DNA from: Actinoplanes xinjiangensis
GTDB lineage: Bacteria > Actinomycetota > Actinomycetes > Mycobacteriales > Micromonosporaceae
Direction: 5' to 3'
DNA: 64,000 bases
NCBI RefSeq assembly: GCF_003148685.1
Contig: NZ_QGGR01000007.1
Span: forward strand, 372,001-436,000
The notes under the pieces are model-generated. The model ran no database searches. It saw only the letters and a list, made by a program, of their open reading frames with translations, and was not told the DNA's origin. The first letter of the stretch is position 1, and the number at the start of each line of letters is the position of its first letter. Shown here piece by piece: positions 16,043-24,025 of this stretch. The position numbers and the translations under genes were made by a program.

Positions 16043-17935
16043 ATGAGCACGGAGTACGGTGGCCCGGTGATCCGCTTCGGGGTGCTCGGGCCGGTGATCG
16101 CCGAGGACGCGCAGGGCACTTCCGTACCGTTGAGGGGTCCGATGCACCGGGCCGTGCTGGCCCGGCTGATCGTGGCGCGCGGGCGGACCGTACCCCTGCA
16201 TGATCTCGTCTCCGACCTGTGGATCTCGCCGCCGGACGGCGCGGTGGCCGCGGTGCGCACCTTCGTCGCCGCGCTGCGCCGCGCGATCGAGCCGGGCCGC
16301 CTCCCGAGATCGCCGGCGACGCTGCTGGTCACCCAGGGCCAGGGGTACGCGTTGCGCGCCGCCCCCGGCCAGGTGGACGCCTGGCGGTTCGAGCAGGCCG
16401 TGACCTCGGACGATCCGTCCCGGCTCGCCGAGGCGCTGACCTGGTGGCGGGGCCCGGCCTACGCGGACTTCCCGGATGCGCCGTGGCCGCGCGCCGACCG
16501 TTCCCGGCTGGCCGAGCTGCGGTTGCGGGCCGTGGAGCGGCTGGCGTCGGCCCGGCTGGAGTCGGGCCGGGCCGCCGAGGCGATCCCGGATCTCGACGAG
16601 CATGTCACCGCGCATCCGTGGCGGGAGGAGGGCTGGCGGCTGCTGGCGCTCGCGCTGTACCGCTCGCACCGGCAGGGTGACGCGCTCGCCGTGTTGCGCC
16701 GGGCGCGTGAGCTGTTGACCGGGCAGCTGGGGGTGGATCCCGGCCCGGTGTTGCGCACTCTGGAGGGGGACATCCTGCGGCAGGCGCCGCACCTGGACGC
16801 CGCCGCCTCCGCCGACGCGGTGTGGATGCGGGCCGCGGCGGCCTACGACCGGGTGCTGCCGGCGGGCCGTCTGGAATCGGCCGTCGGGCTGCTGCGTAAT
16901 CTCGCGGTCACCGGCCCCGGCGGTCTCGAAGTGGCCCGGGAGCAGCGGGCGGCGGCGGTCGCGGCGGCCGAGGAACTTGGCGATCCGGAGCTGACGGCAC
17001 GGGTGATCGGCGCGTACGACGTCCCGGCGATCTGGACCCGGTCCGACGATCCGGTGCAGGCGGCCGGGATCGCCGCCGCCGCCGAACGGGCGCTGGCCGC
17101 CCTGCCGCCGGACGGTCCGGCTCCGGCGCGGGCCAGGTTGCTGGCGACGATCGCCGTCGAGTCACGCGGGTCCCGTGATCCGCGGCCGCGCGACTGCGCC
17201 CGGCAGGCCGAGGCGATCGCCCGTGAGCTGGACGATCCGGGGCTGCTGGCGTTCGCCCTGAACGGCGTCTTCATGCAGAGCTGCCGGACGGCCGGCGGTT
17301 CGCGGCTGCGGGACGGGATCGGAGCCGAACTGGTCGGCCTGGCCCGGCGGTACGGGCTGGTCCCGATGGAGGTGCTGGGCCATCTGATCCGGTTGCAGTC
17401 GGCATGCGCGGTGATCGCGTTCGGGGCCGCCGACGAGCATGCGCGGGCCGCCGACGACCTGGCGAGCCGGCACGACCTGCCACTGGTCGGCGTGTTCACG
17501 CAGTGGTACCGGGCGTTGCGCGCCGATGTGGCCGACCGGTCACCGGCGGCGGAGGCGGGATACCGGGCGGCGGCCGCGCGGCTGGAGCACGCCGGGATGC
17601 CGGGCCTGTACGACGGACTGCTGCCGCTGGCACTGCTCGGCCTGCGCCTGCGCCGTGGGGTACCGGCTCCGGACGGCGACCGGGGCCCCTACCCGCCGGG
17701 GACCGATCTCGCCGCCGTGCCGGATCCTCCCGCCGACCTGCTCGCCGAGGCGAACTGGTGCCTGTACGCCCGGGCCGCGATCGCCGACGGCGACCGGACC
17801 GCGATGCTGCGGGCCCGCACGGCGCTCGCCCCGGCGGCCGGCGAGTGGGCCGGGGCGGCCAGCGGACTGCTCACCCTCGGCCCGGTCGCCGCCCACCTGG
17901 CGGCACTCGATCTCGCGGCCGGCCCCGATCAGTGA
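16043..17935 (+). CDS. SARP/AfsR-type regulator without ATPase domain
   Basis: 630 residues. The N-terminus is an OmpR-like winged helix (VIRFGVLGPVIAEDAQGTSVPLRGP ... HDLVSDLWISPP, about residues 9-100), followed by a bacterial transcriptional activation domain (about 105-250, with HVTAHPWREEGWRLLALALYRSHRQGDALAVLRRARELL). The rest is Ala/Arg-rich helical repeats and lacks the Walker motifs of AfsR-type NB-ARC domains. SARPs activate antibiotic and other clustered genes. The ATG at 16043 is chosen; a GTG at 16067 directly before VIRFGVLG is also possible. The divergent dehalogenase-like gene is the nearest candidate target. Confidence 0.82.
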   Translation: MSTEYGGPVIRFGVLGPVIAEDAQGTSVPLRGPMHRAVLARLIVARGRTVPLHDLVSDLWISPPDGAVAAVRTFVAALRRAIEPGRLPRSPATLLVTQGQGYALRAAPGQVDAWRFEQAVTSDDPSRLAEALTWWRGPAYADFPDAPWPRADRSRLAELRLRAVERLASARLESGRAAEAIPDLDEHVTAHPWREEGWRLLALALYRSHRQGDALAVLRRARELLTGQLGVDPGPVLRTLEGDILRQAPHLDAAASADAVWMRAAAAYDRVLPAGRLESAVGLLRNLAVTGPGGLEVAREQRAAAVAAAEELGDPELTARVIGAYDVPAIWTRSDDPVQAAGIAAAAERALAALPPDGPAPARARLLATIAVESRGSRDPRPRDCARQAEAIARELDDPGLLAFALNGVFMQSCRTAGGSRLRDGIGAELVGLARRYGLVPMEVLGHLIRLQSACAVIAFGAADEHARAADDLASRHDLPLVGVFTQWYRALRADVADRSPAAEAGYRAAAARLEHAGMPGLYDGLLPLALLGLRLRRGVPAPDGDRGPYPPGTDLAAVPDPPADLLAEANWCLYARAAIADGDRTAMLRARTALAPAAGEWAGAASGLLTLGPVAAHLAALDLAAGPDQ

Positions 17936-17948
17936 GATCAACGGCGGC

Positions 17949-18707
17949 TCAGCCCTGGTACGGCGGTGCCACCCCCCAGCCCCAGTGCGGCACCGGGGCC
18001 CTCCGCGGCGGGGTGGCGCCCGGCTGGGAGTTGGCCAGCGCGAGCCGGGTGCCCCACTCGAGGTAGCCCATGAACGCGGCCCGGAACTCGGGGTCGTCGG
18101 GCAGGCCGACCTCGTCGGCGGCGTCGGCGAGCAGGTTCACCCAGCGGCGCCGCTGCGGTTCGGTGATCGCCTTGCCGAGATGGTGACCCAGCATCGCCGG
18201 GTAGCCGCCGCGCTCGCCGGTGTAGCGGGGCGGGCCGCCGAAGACCTCGCCCAGCCACATCGCCACGTGCCGGGGATGGGCCGGATCCATGTGCGCGAAG
18301 AGCGGCCCGACCACCTCGTCGGCGGTGACCAGCTGATAGAAGCGTTCGGTGAGCCGCTCCAGGGCCTCGGCGCCGCCGGCCCACTCATACATGCTGGGCA
18401 CCGAGCCGCCGGTGCCGGCCACCGCGGTCCGCTCGTAGTGGCGCATCTCCTCGATGGCCTCGATGTACGGGCGGATCTCGGCCAGGAATCCGGGGAACAG
18501 GTCACCGCCCCGGAAGCCCTTCAGGTGGTCGTCGGCGGACGTCCACGTGATACGCAGTATGTAGACGTTCGGCTCGTCGGCGCTGCGGCTCAGCTCGTAG
18601 TCGACGCACTGCGGGGCCAGGGCGAGGAACCGGGCGGCCCGGCCGTAGGCCTCTTCGAACGCCGTGGTGTCCCCGGGAATGCGATACCGGATGTACTCGA
18701 CCGTCAT
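17949..18707 (-). CDS. Antibiotic-biosynthesis-monooxygenase domain fused to truncated hemoglobin
   Basis: 252 residues. Residues about 1-92 are an ABM (dimeric alpha-beta barrel) domain: MTVEYIRYRIPGDTTAFEEAY, then PQCVDYELSRSADEPNVYILRITW. Residues about 105-225 are a 2-on-2 globin: LYQ-type helix ERFYQLVTADEVVGPLFAHMD, GGYPAMLGHHLGKAI where His175 or His176 should ligate heme, and Trp189 in RRRWVNLL as in group II globins. ABM domains oxidise aromatic polyketides or degrade heme without cofactor; the globin may bind O2 or NO. Fusions of this kind are known in actinomycetes. A GTAATC-TT-GTAATC direct repeat lies at 18734-18747 in its promoter region. Confidence 0.85.
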   Translation of the reverse strand: MTVEYIRYRIPGDTTAFEEAYGRAARFLALAPQCVDYELSRSADEPNVYILRITWTSADDHLKGFRGGDLFPGFLAEIRPYIEAIEEMRHYERTAVAGTGGSVPSMYEWAGGAEALERLTERFYQLVTADEVVGPLFAHMDPAHPRHVAMWLGEVFGGPPRYTGERGGYPAMLGHHLGKAITEPQRRRWVNLLADAADEVGLPDDPEFRAAFMGYLEWGTRLALANSQPGATPPRRAPVPHWGWGVAPPYQG

Positions 18708-18815
18708 GGGTCCACCATAGACGCTGCAACTCTGTAATCTTGTAATCGATGGACGGCGACATGCTGCCGATATCGTTTCGTCTCGATCGATTCCCGGCCG
18801 ACCGTACCCACCCTC

Positions 18816-18860
18816 GATGACGACGAGCCGGCCCCCCATCAGGTGGGCCGGCCCGTCATC
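18816..18860 (-). terminator. Strong hairpin after GH62
   Basis: An outer stem GATGAC/GTCATC encloses GCCGGCCC/GGGCCGGC, just past the GH62 stop on its strand. It also faces the start side of the globin fusion. Confidence 0.7.
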
Positions 18861-18867
18861 GGGTGGA

Positions 18868-20385
18868 TCAGCGCTGCAGGGTCAGCAGACCCGGCCGGTA
18901 CGGCAGCCGGCCGTAGTCACCGCCCGAGCTGGGGGAGCGGCCCTGGTAGAGCAGGCGCAGGTTGCAGGCGTCGATGGTCATGGTCTGGTCGGCGTTGCTG
19001 CGGATCAGCTCGCCGTGGCTGATGTCGTTGGTCCACGTGGCGCCGCTGTTGGCCTTGCCGGCGAACGGGTTGTTCTCGCTGGCGGCCTGCGGGGTCCAGT
19101 TGCCGCCGAGGCTGCTGGCGGTGAACGAGCGGAAGTAGCGGCCCTGGCTGCCGATCGCCTCGACGATCATCAGGTACTGGTTCTGGCCCTGGACCTTGTA
19201 CACCTGGACGGCCTCGAACAGGTTGTTGGTGGTGTCGCTCATGATCGTGGTGTACGACGACCCGAAGTTGCCGGGGAAGTTCCCGATCGGCATGCTGGCC
19301 CGGTAGATCTTGCCGTTGTCACCGGCGAAGAACAGGTACATGTTCGTCGCGTCGCCGATGATCGCCTGGTCGATCGGGCCGGTGCCGGAGCCGGTGATGC
19401 TGCCGGTGAACAGGGTCTGCGCCGACGACCAGCCGTTCGGGTTGGTCGGGTCGCTGGAGGTGCGGTAGGAGAACGCCGGACCGCCCCACTGGTAGGTGAG
19501 CACCCAGATGTTCTTCGGCGCGAAGTAGAACAGCGACGGCGCGACGGCCGAGAAGTTCATCGCGTTCTGGCTGGCCGAGCCCATCTCCGACCAGTTGGTG
19601 AACAGGCCGAAGTTCATCGAGCCCCAGGACGTACCGTTGTCGTGGGTGGTCGCGTAGACGAGCTGCCGCCCGTTGTACGGCGCGTGGGTGAAGTCCTTGA
19701 GCGACACCCACCCGGCCCGCGGGTTGGCCAGCACGCCGGTGGACGACCAGCGGTACGACGACGGCAGCGTGCACCCGCCCGACGGCGACGACTGCGACGG
19801 CGACGGTGTGCCCCCGCCGACCCGCACGAGCTGCCACTGCTGGTTCGCGCCGTTCCAGTCGCTGTACTGCACGATGTTGGCACCGTCGGCCGTCGACGCG
19901 CCCTGCACTTCCAGTGCCTTGCCGCTGTTGCGGTTGATCAGCTGGATGTATCCGTCGATGTCCTGGATGCTGAACTGCTGATTCGTGGCGTTGTTGTCGG
20001 TGTACTGCACGATCGATCCGCCGTCGGCCGTCGACCAGTTGTAGACGTCCAGAACCTTGCCGGAGTGCCGTGACTTGAGACGGTAGTAGCCGCCGCCGGA
20101 GTCGACGAACTGCCACTGCTGCTGCGCCTGGTCGTTGCGGGTCCACTGGGTGATCCGGGCACCGTCGCTGGTGGACAGGTTGTAGACGTCCAGGGCCTTA
20201 CCGCTGGTGCGGTTGACCAGCACATACGACGCGCTGGTGTCGATCGTCGCGGCGGACGCGGCGGTCGCCGTCACCGCGACGGCACCGCCTGCGGCGAGCA
20301 CGACCAGCGCGGCGAGAGCATTGCGCCAGGGCCGCCGAAGTATCCCGTTCTTCGGTGGTACGGGCGTGTGGTCTTGCATCGACAT
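18868..20385 (-). CDS. Secreted GH62 alpha-L-arabinofuranosidase with N-terminal Ricin (CBM13) domain
   Basis: 505 residues. A signal peptide of about 46 residues (TATAASA-A) is followed by a three-repeat Ricin lectin domain (about 50-190, each repeat with the SGKALDVYN / QQW pattern), a Ser/Pro linker, and a GH62 domain to the end. GH62 catalytic acids are visible in WVSLKDFTH, GPIDQAIIGD and LFEAVQVYK. The enzyme removes arabinose from arabinoxylan or arabinan. Start ATG 20383-20385 with GGGAG before it. Its leader carries a candidate ECF promoter and a LacI-like site. The gene directly upstream on the same strand is the sigma-AbfB fusion, making it the likely target. Confidence 0.93.
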   Translation of the reverse strand: MSMQDHTPVPPKNGILRRPWRNALAALVVLAAGGAVAVTATAASAATIDTSASYVLVNRTSGKALDVYNLSTSDGARITQWTRNDQAQQQWQFVDSGGGYYRLKSRHSGKVLDVYNWSTADGGSIVQYTDNNATNQQFSIQDIDGYIQLINRNSGKALEVQGASTADGANIVQYSDWNGANQQWQLVRVGGGTPSPSQSSPSGGCTLPSSYRWSSTGVLANPRAGWVSLKDFTHAPYNGRQLVYATTHDNGTSWGSMNFGLFTNWSEMGSASQNAMNFSAVAPSLFYFAPKNIWVLTYQWGGPAFSYRTSSDPTNPNGWSSAQTLFTGSITGSGTGPIDQAIIGDATNMYLFFAGDNGKIYRASMPIGNFPGNFGSSYTTIMSDTTNNLFEAVQVYKVQGQNQYLMIVEAIGSQGRYFRSFTASSLGGNWTPQAASENNPFAGKANSGATWTNDISHGELIRSNADQTMTIDACNLRLLYQGRSPSSGGDYGRLPYRPGLLTLQR

Positions 20386-20462
20386 GAGGTTCTCCCGGGG
20401 ACTGGTGGTGAAGGGAACGGGTGATCGCCGGGCCGGGGGAATGGACCCGGCAATCAGATTGA

Positions 20463-20476
20463 GAACGCTAACAATC
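20463..20476. promoter_or_regulatory. LacI-like site in GH62 leader
   Basis: On the minus strand the site reads GATTGTTAGCGTTCTC, resembling half sites of the palindrome at 11737-11752 before GH43. It lies between the predicted transcription start and the GH62 ATG, where a bound repressor would block elongation. Confidence 0.45.
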
Positions 20477-20494
20477 GTCTATGTGATATTGCCA

Positions 20495-20519
20495 GACGAT
20501 TTCGGGCTCATCAAGTTCC
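20495..20519 (-). promoter_or_regulatory. ECF-type promoter GGAAC-N16-CGTC for GH62
   Basis: On the minus strand GGAACTT (-35; GGAAC at 20519-20515) is followed after exactly 16 bases by CGTC (-10; 20498-20495). This is the canonical ECF sigma consensus and spacing in actinomycetes. It sits about 110 bases before the GH62 ATG. The best candidate to read it is the sigma-AbfB fusion encoded immediately upstream. Confidence 0.6.
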
Positions 20520-20588
20520 CGAATTGGATACTCCCGTTTTAAATTTCCCCGAGAAAACCGTTATACGTGAGCCGGCTGCGGAGTCGCG

Positions 20589-22055
20589 TCATTCCGCGAG
20601 TGGTGGCCGTACCAGAAAGGAATCGTCCGCGCCGAAGGCGGCGGCGCCCTTGGACTGATCGACCCACAGTTCGTCGCCGCGGTGCCGGAGGAACCAGCCG
20701 GGGTAGTTCGACGCCTCGAGCGTCAGCGAGCCGGCGCTCTGGCCCGGCGAGGGGCAGAACGTGGCGTCGCCCTCGAACAGGTCGGTGCCGATGTTCTCGT
20801 CCAGCCGCACCCGCCAGGACGCATGCCGCAGGTAGCGGCCGTCGGCGGCCCGGAACGAGAAGCACCGCGGGTCGGCCAGCCCCTCCACCACCTGGAACGT
20901 CGCCCGCCGCCGGGCGGTCACCGTGTCGGCCGCACCGACCGCGGTGAGCATGCCCACGTCGCCGCTGGCGGTGACGTATCGCCCGGTGGCGTTCGCGGAC
21001 TCCAGCGAGAACGATCCGGTACGCAGAGTCGCGGCCACCGGTGGGGTCGCCGGGGGCCGTGCCTCCGGACCCGACATCGCGACCACACCGGCCGTGGTTC
21101 CGGCGAGCACCGCTCCGGCGGCCACCGTCGCCACCACCGGATGTGCCGCGGCCAGCGCCGCCAGACGACCGATCGCTCCCGGCCCGCCGGCCGCGGTGCC
21201 GCCCCTCCGGTGCGGCACGGGACCGCCGGACAGGGCCGTCGCGCCGCCGTCGCCCGTGCCGCGGGCCAGCACCGCCGCGACCAGGGCCGCCGGTGCCGGC
21301 AGCAGGACGAGGTTAGGCAGCAGCCGGTCCGTCTCCACCAGATCGACCGCCGCGCGGGTGCAGGCCGGGCAGCCGCGGACGTGCCGGGCCAATCGTTTGC
21401 GCCACAGCGGGCCGGGCACCCCGTCCCAGCCCGCGGTCTCACCGGCCAGCCGGGGACAGATCGGCCGGGCGTCCAGGGCCGCCACGATCGTGCGGCTCAG
21501 GTCGAGTTGCGTACGCATCCGCTGCACCCGCACACCCGCGTGGATCACCGACACCCCGAGCGCCGCCGCGAGCTCCGCACGGGACAGATGCCCGGCCACC
21601 TCCAGCCACCACAGCGGGAGCAGCAGCCGGTCCTCCGGGTTCAGCCAGCGGGCGGCCCGCTGCACCTGGCGCCGCTGCGCCGACAACTCCACCTCGAGGA
21701 CCGTGACACCCTCGAACGCCGCCCCCTCGTCCGGAAGCTCCACCGCGTCGTCCAGCGGCACACTGTGCGCCGCGGCCCGGCCGGCCCGGTGCTGATGCGT
21801 GCTGACGTGCCGCAACGCGATCGCCGCCAGCCACGGCCGGAAACTCTCCGGCGACCGCAGCGACGGCAACTGCCGCAACGCCCGCAGCATGACGTCCTGC
21901 GTGACGTCGTCGGCGTCCGGATGTGAGCCGAGCACCTGCCGGACGATCGTGTAGACCATCGGCAGGTGCGCCGCGACGAGATCGTCCCGTGCGGACCTGT
22001 CGCCGGCCTGAGCCGCCCGCACCAGATCGGCGCCGTCCATTCGGGTAGCTCGCAT
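20589..22055 (-). CDS. ECF sigma factor fused to zinc-finger, membrane segment and extracellular AbfB domain
   Basis: 488 residues in one frame. Residues 10-90 are sigma region 2 (DADDVTQDVMLRAL at 47-60) and about 118-185 region 4 (HLSRAELAAALGVSVIHAGVRVQRM). Residues 200-232 form an anti-sigma-like zinc site (Cys200, His225-x3-Cys229-x2-Cys232). A single hydrophobic helix at about 306-327 follows, then an AbfB domain (348-484) with RYLRHASWRVRLDENIG, GDATFCPSPG and SNYPGWFLRHRGD, homologous to the AbfB module of the GH43 at 11856. Such built-in sensor sigma factors resemble the large C-terminally extended ECF groups of actinomycetes. ATG 22053-22055 is chosen; an ATG at 22142 gives 29 extra residues with poor codon use. 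The next gene on the strand is GH62. Confidence 0.85.
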   Translation of the reverse strand: MRATRMDGADLVRAAQAGDRSARDDLVAAHLPMVYTIVRQVLGSHPDADDVTQDVMLRALRQLPSLRSPESFRPWLAAIALRHVSTHQHRAGRAAAHSVPLDDAVELPDEGAAFEGVTVLEVELSAQRRQVQRAARWLNPEDRLLLPLWWLEVAGHLSRAELAAALGVSVIHAGVRVQRMRTQLDLSRTIVAALDARPICPRLAGETAGWDGVPGPLWRKRLARHVRGCPACTRAAVDLVETDRLLPNLVLLPAPAALVAAVLARGTGDGGATALSGGPVPHRRGGTAAGGPGAIGRLAALAAAHPVVATVAAGAVLAGTTAGVVAMSGPEARPPATPPVAATLRTGSFSLESANATGRYVTASGDVGMLTAVGAADTVTARRRATFQVVEGLADPRCFSFRAADGRYLRHASWRVRLDENIGTDLFEGDATFCPSPGQSAGSLTLEASNYPGWFLRHRGDELWVDQSKGAAAFGADDSFLVRPPLAE

Positions 22056-22467
22056 GTCCGCCTCGGTGCCAACGGGTGTTCGTGGATGAGATTTACCGAG
22101 CGCGAGCGCCGTACGCAAGGTTTCGGAATTATTTCCTGCCATCTTTCCTCGTCGCTCGATCCGATGACGAAAAACTGTTATGCCGGGCCGTCCTGAAAAG
22201 TCGCGACGGCCGCCGGCGCCGCGCGTGAGCGCCCGCAACGACCGGCCGGCTCGGCCCGGCAGGATTAACGGTGAGCGACGACCCGCGGTAGCGGACCGTG
22301 ACGACAGGCCGATCGACGTCACTGCCGGCGAGTCCGGAAGTCGCGTCGGCGAGGTCGTGTGCCGCCGGTGACGGGGCCGGAGTGGCACGCGGGTACTACC
22401 TGAGTAGTAGACGGAATCGGTCTATGGGCCGACGCGCACTATGGCGGTCGATTTCTAGTCTCTGGGG
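22056..22467. other. Intergenic region between divergent sigma-AbfB and Clp-domain genes
   Basis: 412 bp with lower GC than its surroundings. It should hold the promoter of the sigma-AbfB gene; no clear GGAAC-N16-CGTC was found, so autoregulation by the same consensus is not supported. Near its right end TAGTCT (22456-22461) serves the Clp-domain gene. No further gene is convincing. Confidence 0.5.
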
Positions 22468-23325
22468 ATGACTGACAAGGTTGCCGCGGTGATGACCGTG
22501 GCGAAGGCTCTCGGTGGGGAGCGGATAGGCACCGAACACCTGCTTGCCGGGGCACTGAGAGCCGGGACCGGGGTGCGGCGGGTGCTCGACGTCTGGGACG
22601 TCACGCCGACGGTGCTCCACGCGGTCCTCCGCACGCAGGCCGGGCGGTGGGCGGCACCGGACGACGGAACGGCCGCGGTCGACCGGGCCCGGCTCGCGCA
22701 CGGGGAACCCAGTGCCGAGCAACTGCTGGCGGTGCTGCTGGAGGACCCACAGTCGCATGCGGGGGAGCTGCTGCGGGAGTGCGGGGCCGATGTGGAGGCG
22801 GTGCGGGCGGCACTGGCCGGCGGGCGGATGCCGGCGCGGGTGGAGCGGGTGCCGGCCGAGCTGGTGGCCGTCCGGGACCGGTTGATCGGGCGCGCCCGGT
22901 ATCGCGGGCGGGGGCTGCGGGATTACCTCCTGTCGGCGATCATCCGGGTCCGCATCAACTATGCGGAGGTGCCGGTGTTGTGGGCGTCGCTGGAGGCCGA
23001 CCTGATCGCGAAGTCGCACGGTGGCCCGAAGCGGACCGACGACGTGCTGCGGGCGATGCTCATGACATACGAGGTGGCGTGCGCCTATCCGCATCTGCTC
23101 GGTCCGGCGAACGAACGGTACGAGGGGGTTCGTGCGCTGGTCGAGGTCGGTGTGGACTGGCGGAACGTCGCCCGCTGGGACGGTGGCGACGAGGACCAGG
23201 TGCCGGTGAAGGAGCTGCTCAAGCCCGGCTCGGACTGGCCGGAGGACACCAGCGCCCTGCTTGGGGTCCTGGTCAGTCATCCGGGGAGCCGGGCCGGTCG
23301 GCTGCTGGCGGAGAACCTGGTGTGA
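22468..23325 (+). CDS. Stand-alone Clp N-terminal domain protein
   Basis: 285 residues. Residues about 5-125 carry two Clp_N repeats (ALGGERIGTEHLLAGALRAGTG and GEPSAEQLLAVLLEDPQSHAGELLRECG), the module that ClpA/ClpC use to bind adaptors. The AAA ATPase domains are absent. The C-terminal half (INYAEVPVLWASLEADLIAKSHGGPKRTDDVLRAML ...) is not recognised. It may be an adaptor or a decoy in regulated proteolysis; this is inference. The ATG follows TAGTCT by six bases, so the mRNA may be leaderless. Its 3' end overlaps the convergent HTH gene by 53 bases. Confidence 0.7.
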   Translation: MTDKVAAVMTVAKALGGERIGTEHLLAGALRAGTGVRRVLDVWDVTPTVLHAVLRTQAGRWAAPDDGTAAVDRARLAHGEPSAEQLLAVLLEDPQSHAGELLRECGADVEAVRAALAGGRMPARVERVPAELVAVRDRLIGRARYRGRGLRDYLLSAIIRVRINYAEVPVLWASLEADLIAKSHGGPKRTDDVLRAMLMTYEVACAYPHLLGPANERYEGVRALVEVGVDWRNVARWDGGDEDQVPVKELLKPGSDWPEDTSALLGVLVSHPGSRAGRLLAENLV

Positions 23326-23533
23326 CCCGCCCGCGAGGCGGCGGCCCGGCGCGGTTGGCCGCGATCCACGCCTCGACCTGATCGCCGAGCCACACCTTGC
23401 CCTGAGACAGCTCGGCGACCGGGGCGGGGAAGTCGGGACGGATGGTGATCTGGTAGGTGCGCTGGCGGCTGAGGTCGCCGAGCAGGATGCCGATCTCGTG
23501 GTGGCCCACGAGGTACAGAGGTGGCCGCGCCAT
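23273..23533 (-). CDS. Small AlpA/MerR-like helix-turn-helix protein
   Basis: 86 residues. The first 60 residues form a short winged-helix of the AlpA/excisionase type: LVGHHEIGILLGDLSRQRTYQI, then FPAPVAELSQGKVWLGDQVEAWIAAN. Small proteins of this kind act as DNA-binding regulators or excisionase-like factors; no integrase is nearby. The tail of about 25 residues is Pro/Gly-rich and lies entirely in the overlap with the convergent Clp-domain gene. No Shine-Dalgarno precedes the ATG; a TATAGT box ends seven bases before it, so a leaderless mRNA is likely. Confidence 0.72.
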   Translation of the reverse strand: MARPPLYLVGHHEIGILLGDLSRQRTYQITIRPDFPAPVAELSQGKVWLGDQVEAWIAANRAGPPPRGRVTPGSPPAADRPGSPDD

Positions 23534-23540
23534 ACTGGCG

Positions 23541-23558
23541 ACTATAGTCTATGGACTA
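23541..23558 (-). promoter_or_regulatory. Leaderless promoter and inverted repeat before the small HTH gene
   Basis: TATAGT (minus strand, 23546-23541) lies seven bases before the ATG. It overlaps an inverted repeat TAGTC-N4-GACTA at 23545-23558, a candidate site for autoregulation. Confidence 0.55.
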
Positions 23559-23700
23559 GATGGCTCATGTCAGGGGGTCCACTGTGGCCGGCGCCCGGGT
23601 TAGTCTGCGCTGACATGAATCCTCAGGGAAGACGCCGACCCGCGCGTGAAGCGCCTGACGGGTCACGGGCGCGCCATGCACCACGTCTGGACCGCACGGT

Positions 23701-23895
23701 TGTTCGTATCCGCGCCCGGCGCGTCTCCCCGGAACCGGGTGTTCGTATCCGCGTCTGGCGCGGCTCCCCGAGACCGGGTGTTCGTGTCTCCGCCTGGCAC
23801 GGCTTCCCCGGGTCGGGTGTTTGTGTCTGCGCCTGGCACGGCTTCCCGGGGTCGGGTGTTTGTGTCTGCGCCCGGTGCGCCTTCCCGGGGCGACC
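23701..23895. repeat. 39-bp tandem array, five copies
   Basis: Five units of 39 bp with TGTTCGTATCCGCG-like starts and GGCGCG or GGCACG centres. In one rightward frame the units read as 13-residue repeats close to VFVSAPGTASRGR, but there is no credible start or gene context, so it is treated as an intergenic minisatellite. It fills most of the 492-bp gap between the small HTH gene and the glycosyltransferase; the rest of the gap shows nothing recognisable. Confidence 0.78.
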
Positions 23896-24025
23896 GCGGC
23901 GCGCTGGTCGGCCCGGCGGTCGTCGCGATCGGCGTCCGCACGGGGAACGCGCGGTGCCGCGACGGCGGGCTCAGCCGGCAGCGGGCCGGGTCCCATGTCG
24001 AGCGCCTCGTCGACCGGTTCCCACG

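Noticed and set aside
22055..22142. An N-terminal extension of the sigma-AbfB protein from an ATG at 22142 with a GAGGAAAG site
   Set aside because: The 29 added codons have low G/C at third positions, unlike the rest of the gene, and sigma region 2 begins after 22055. It remains possible but less likely.
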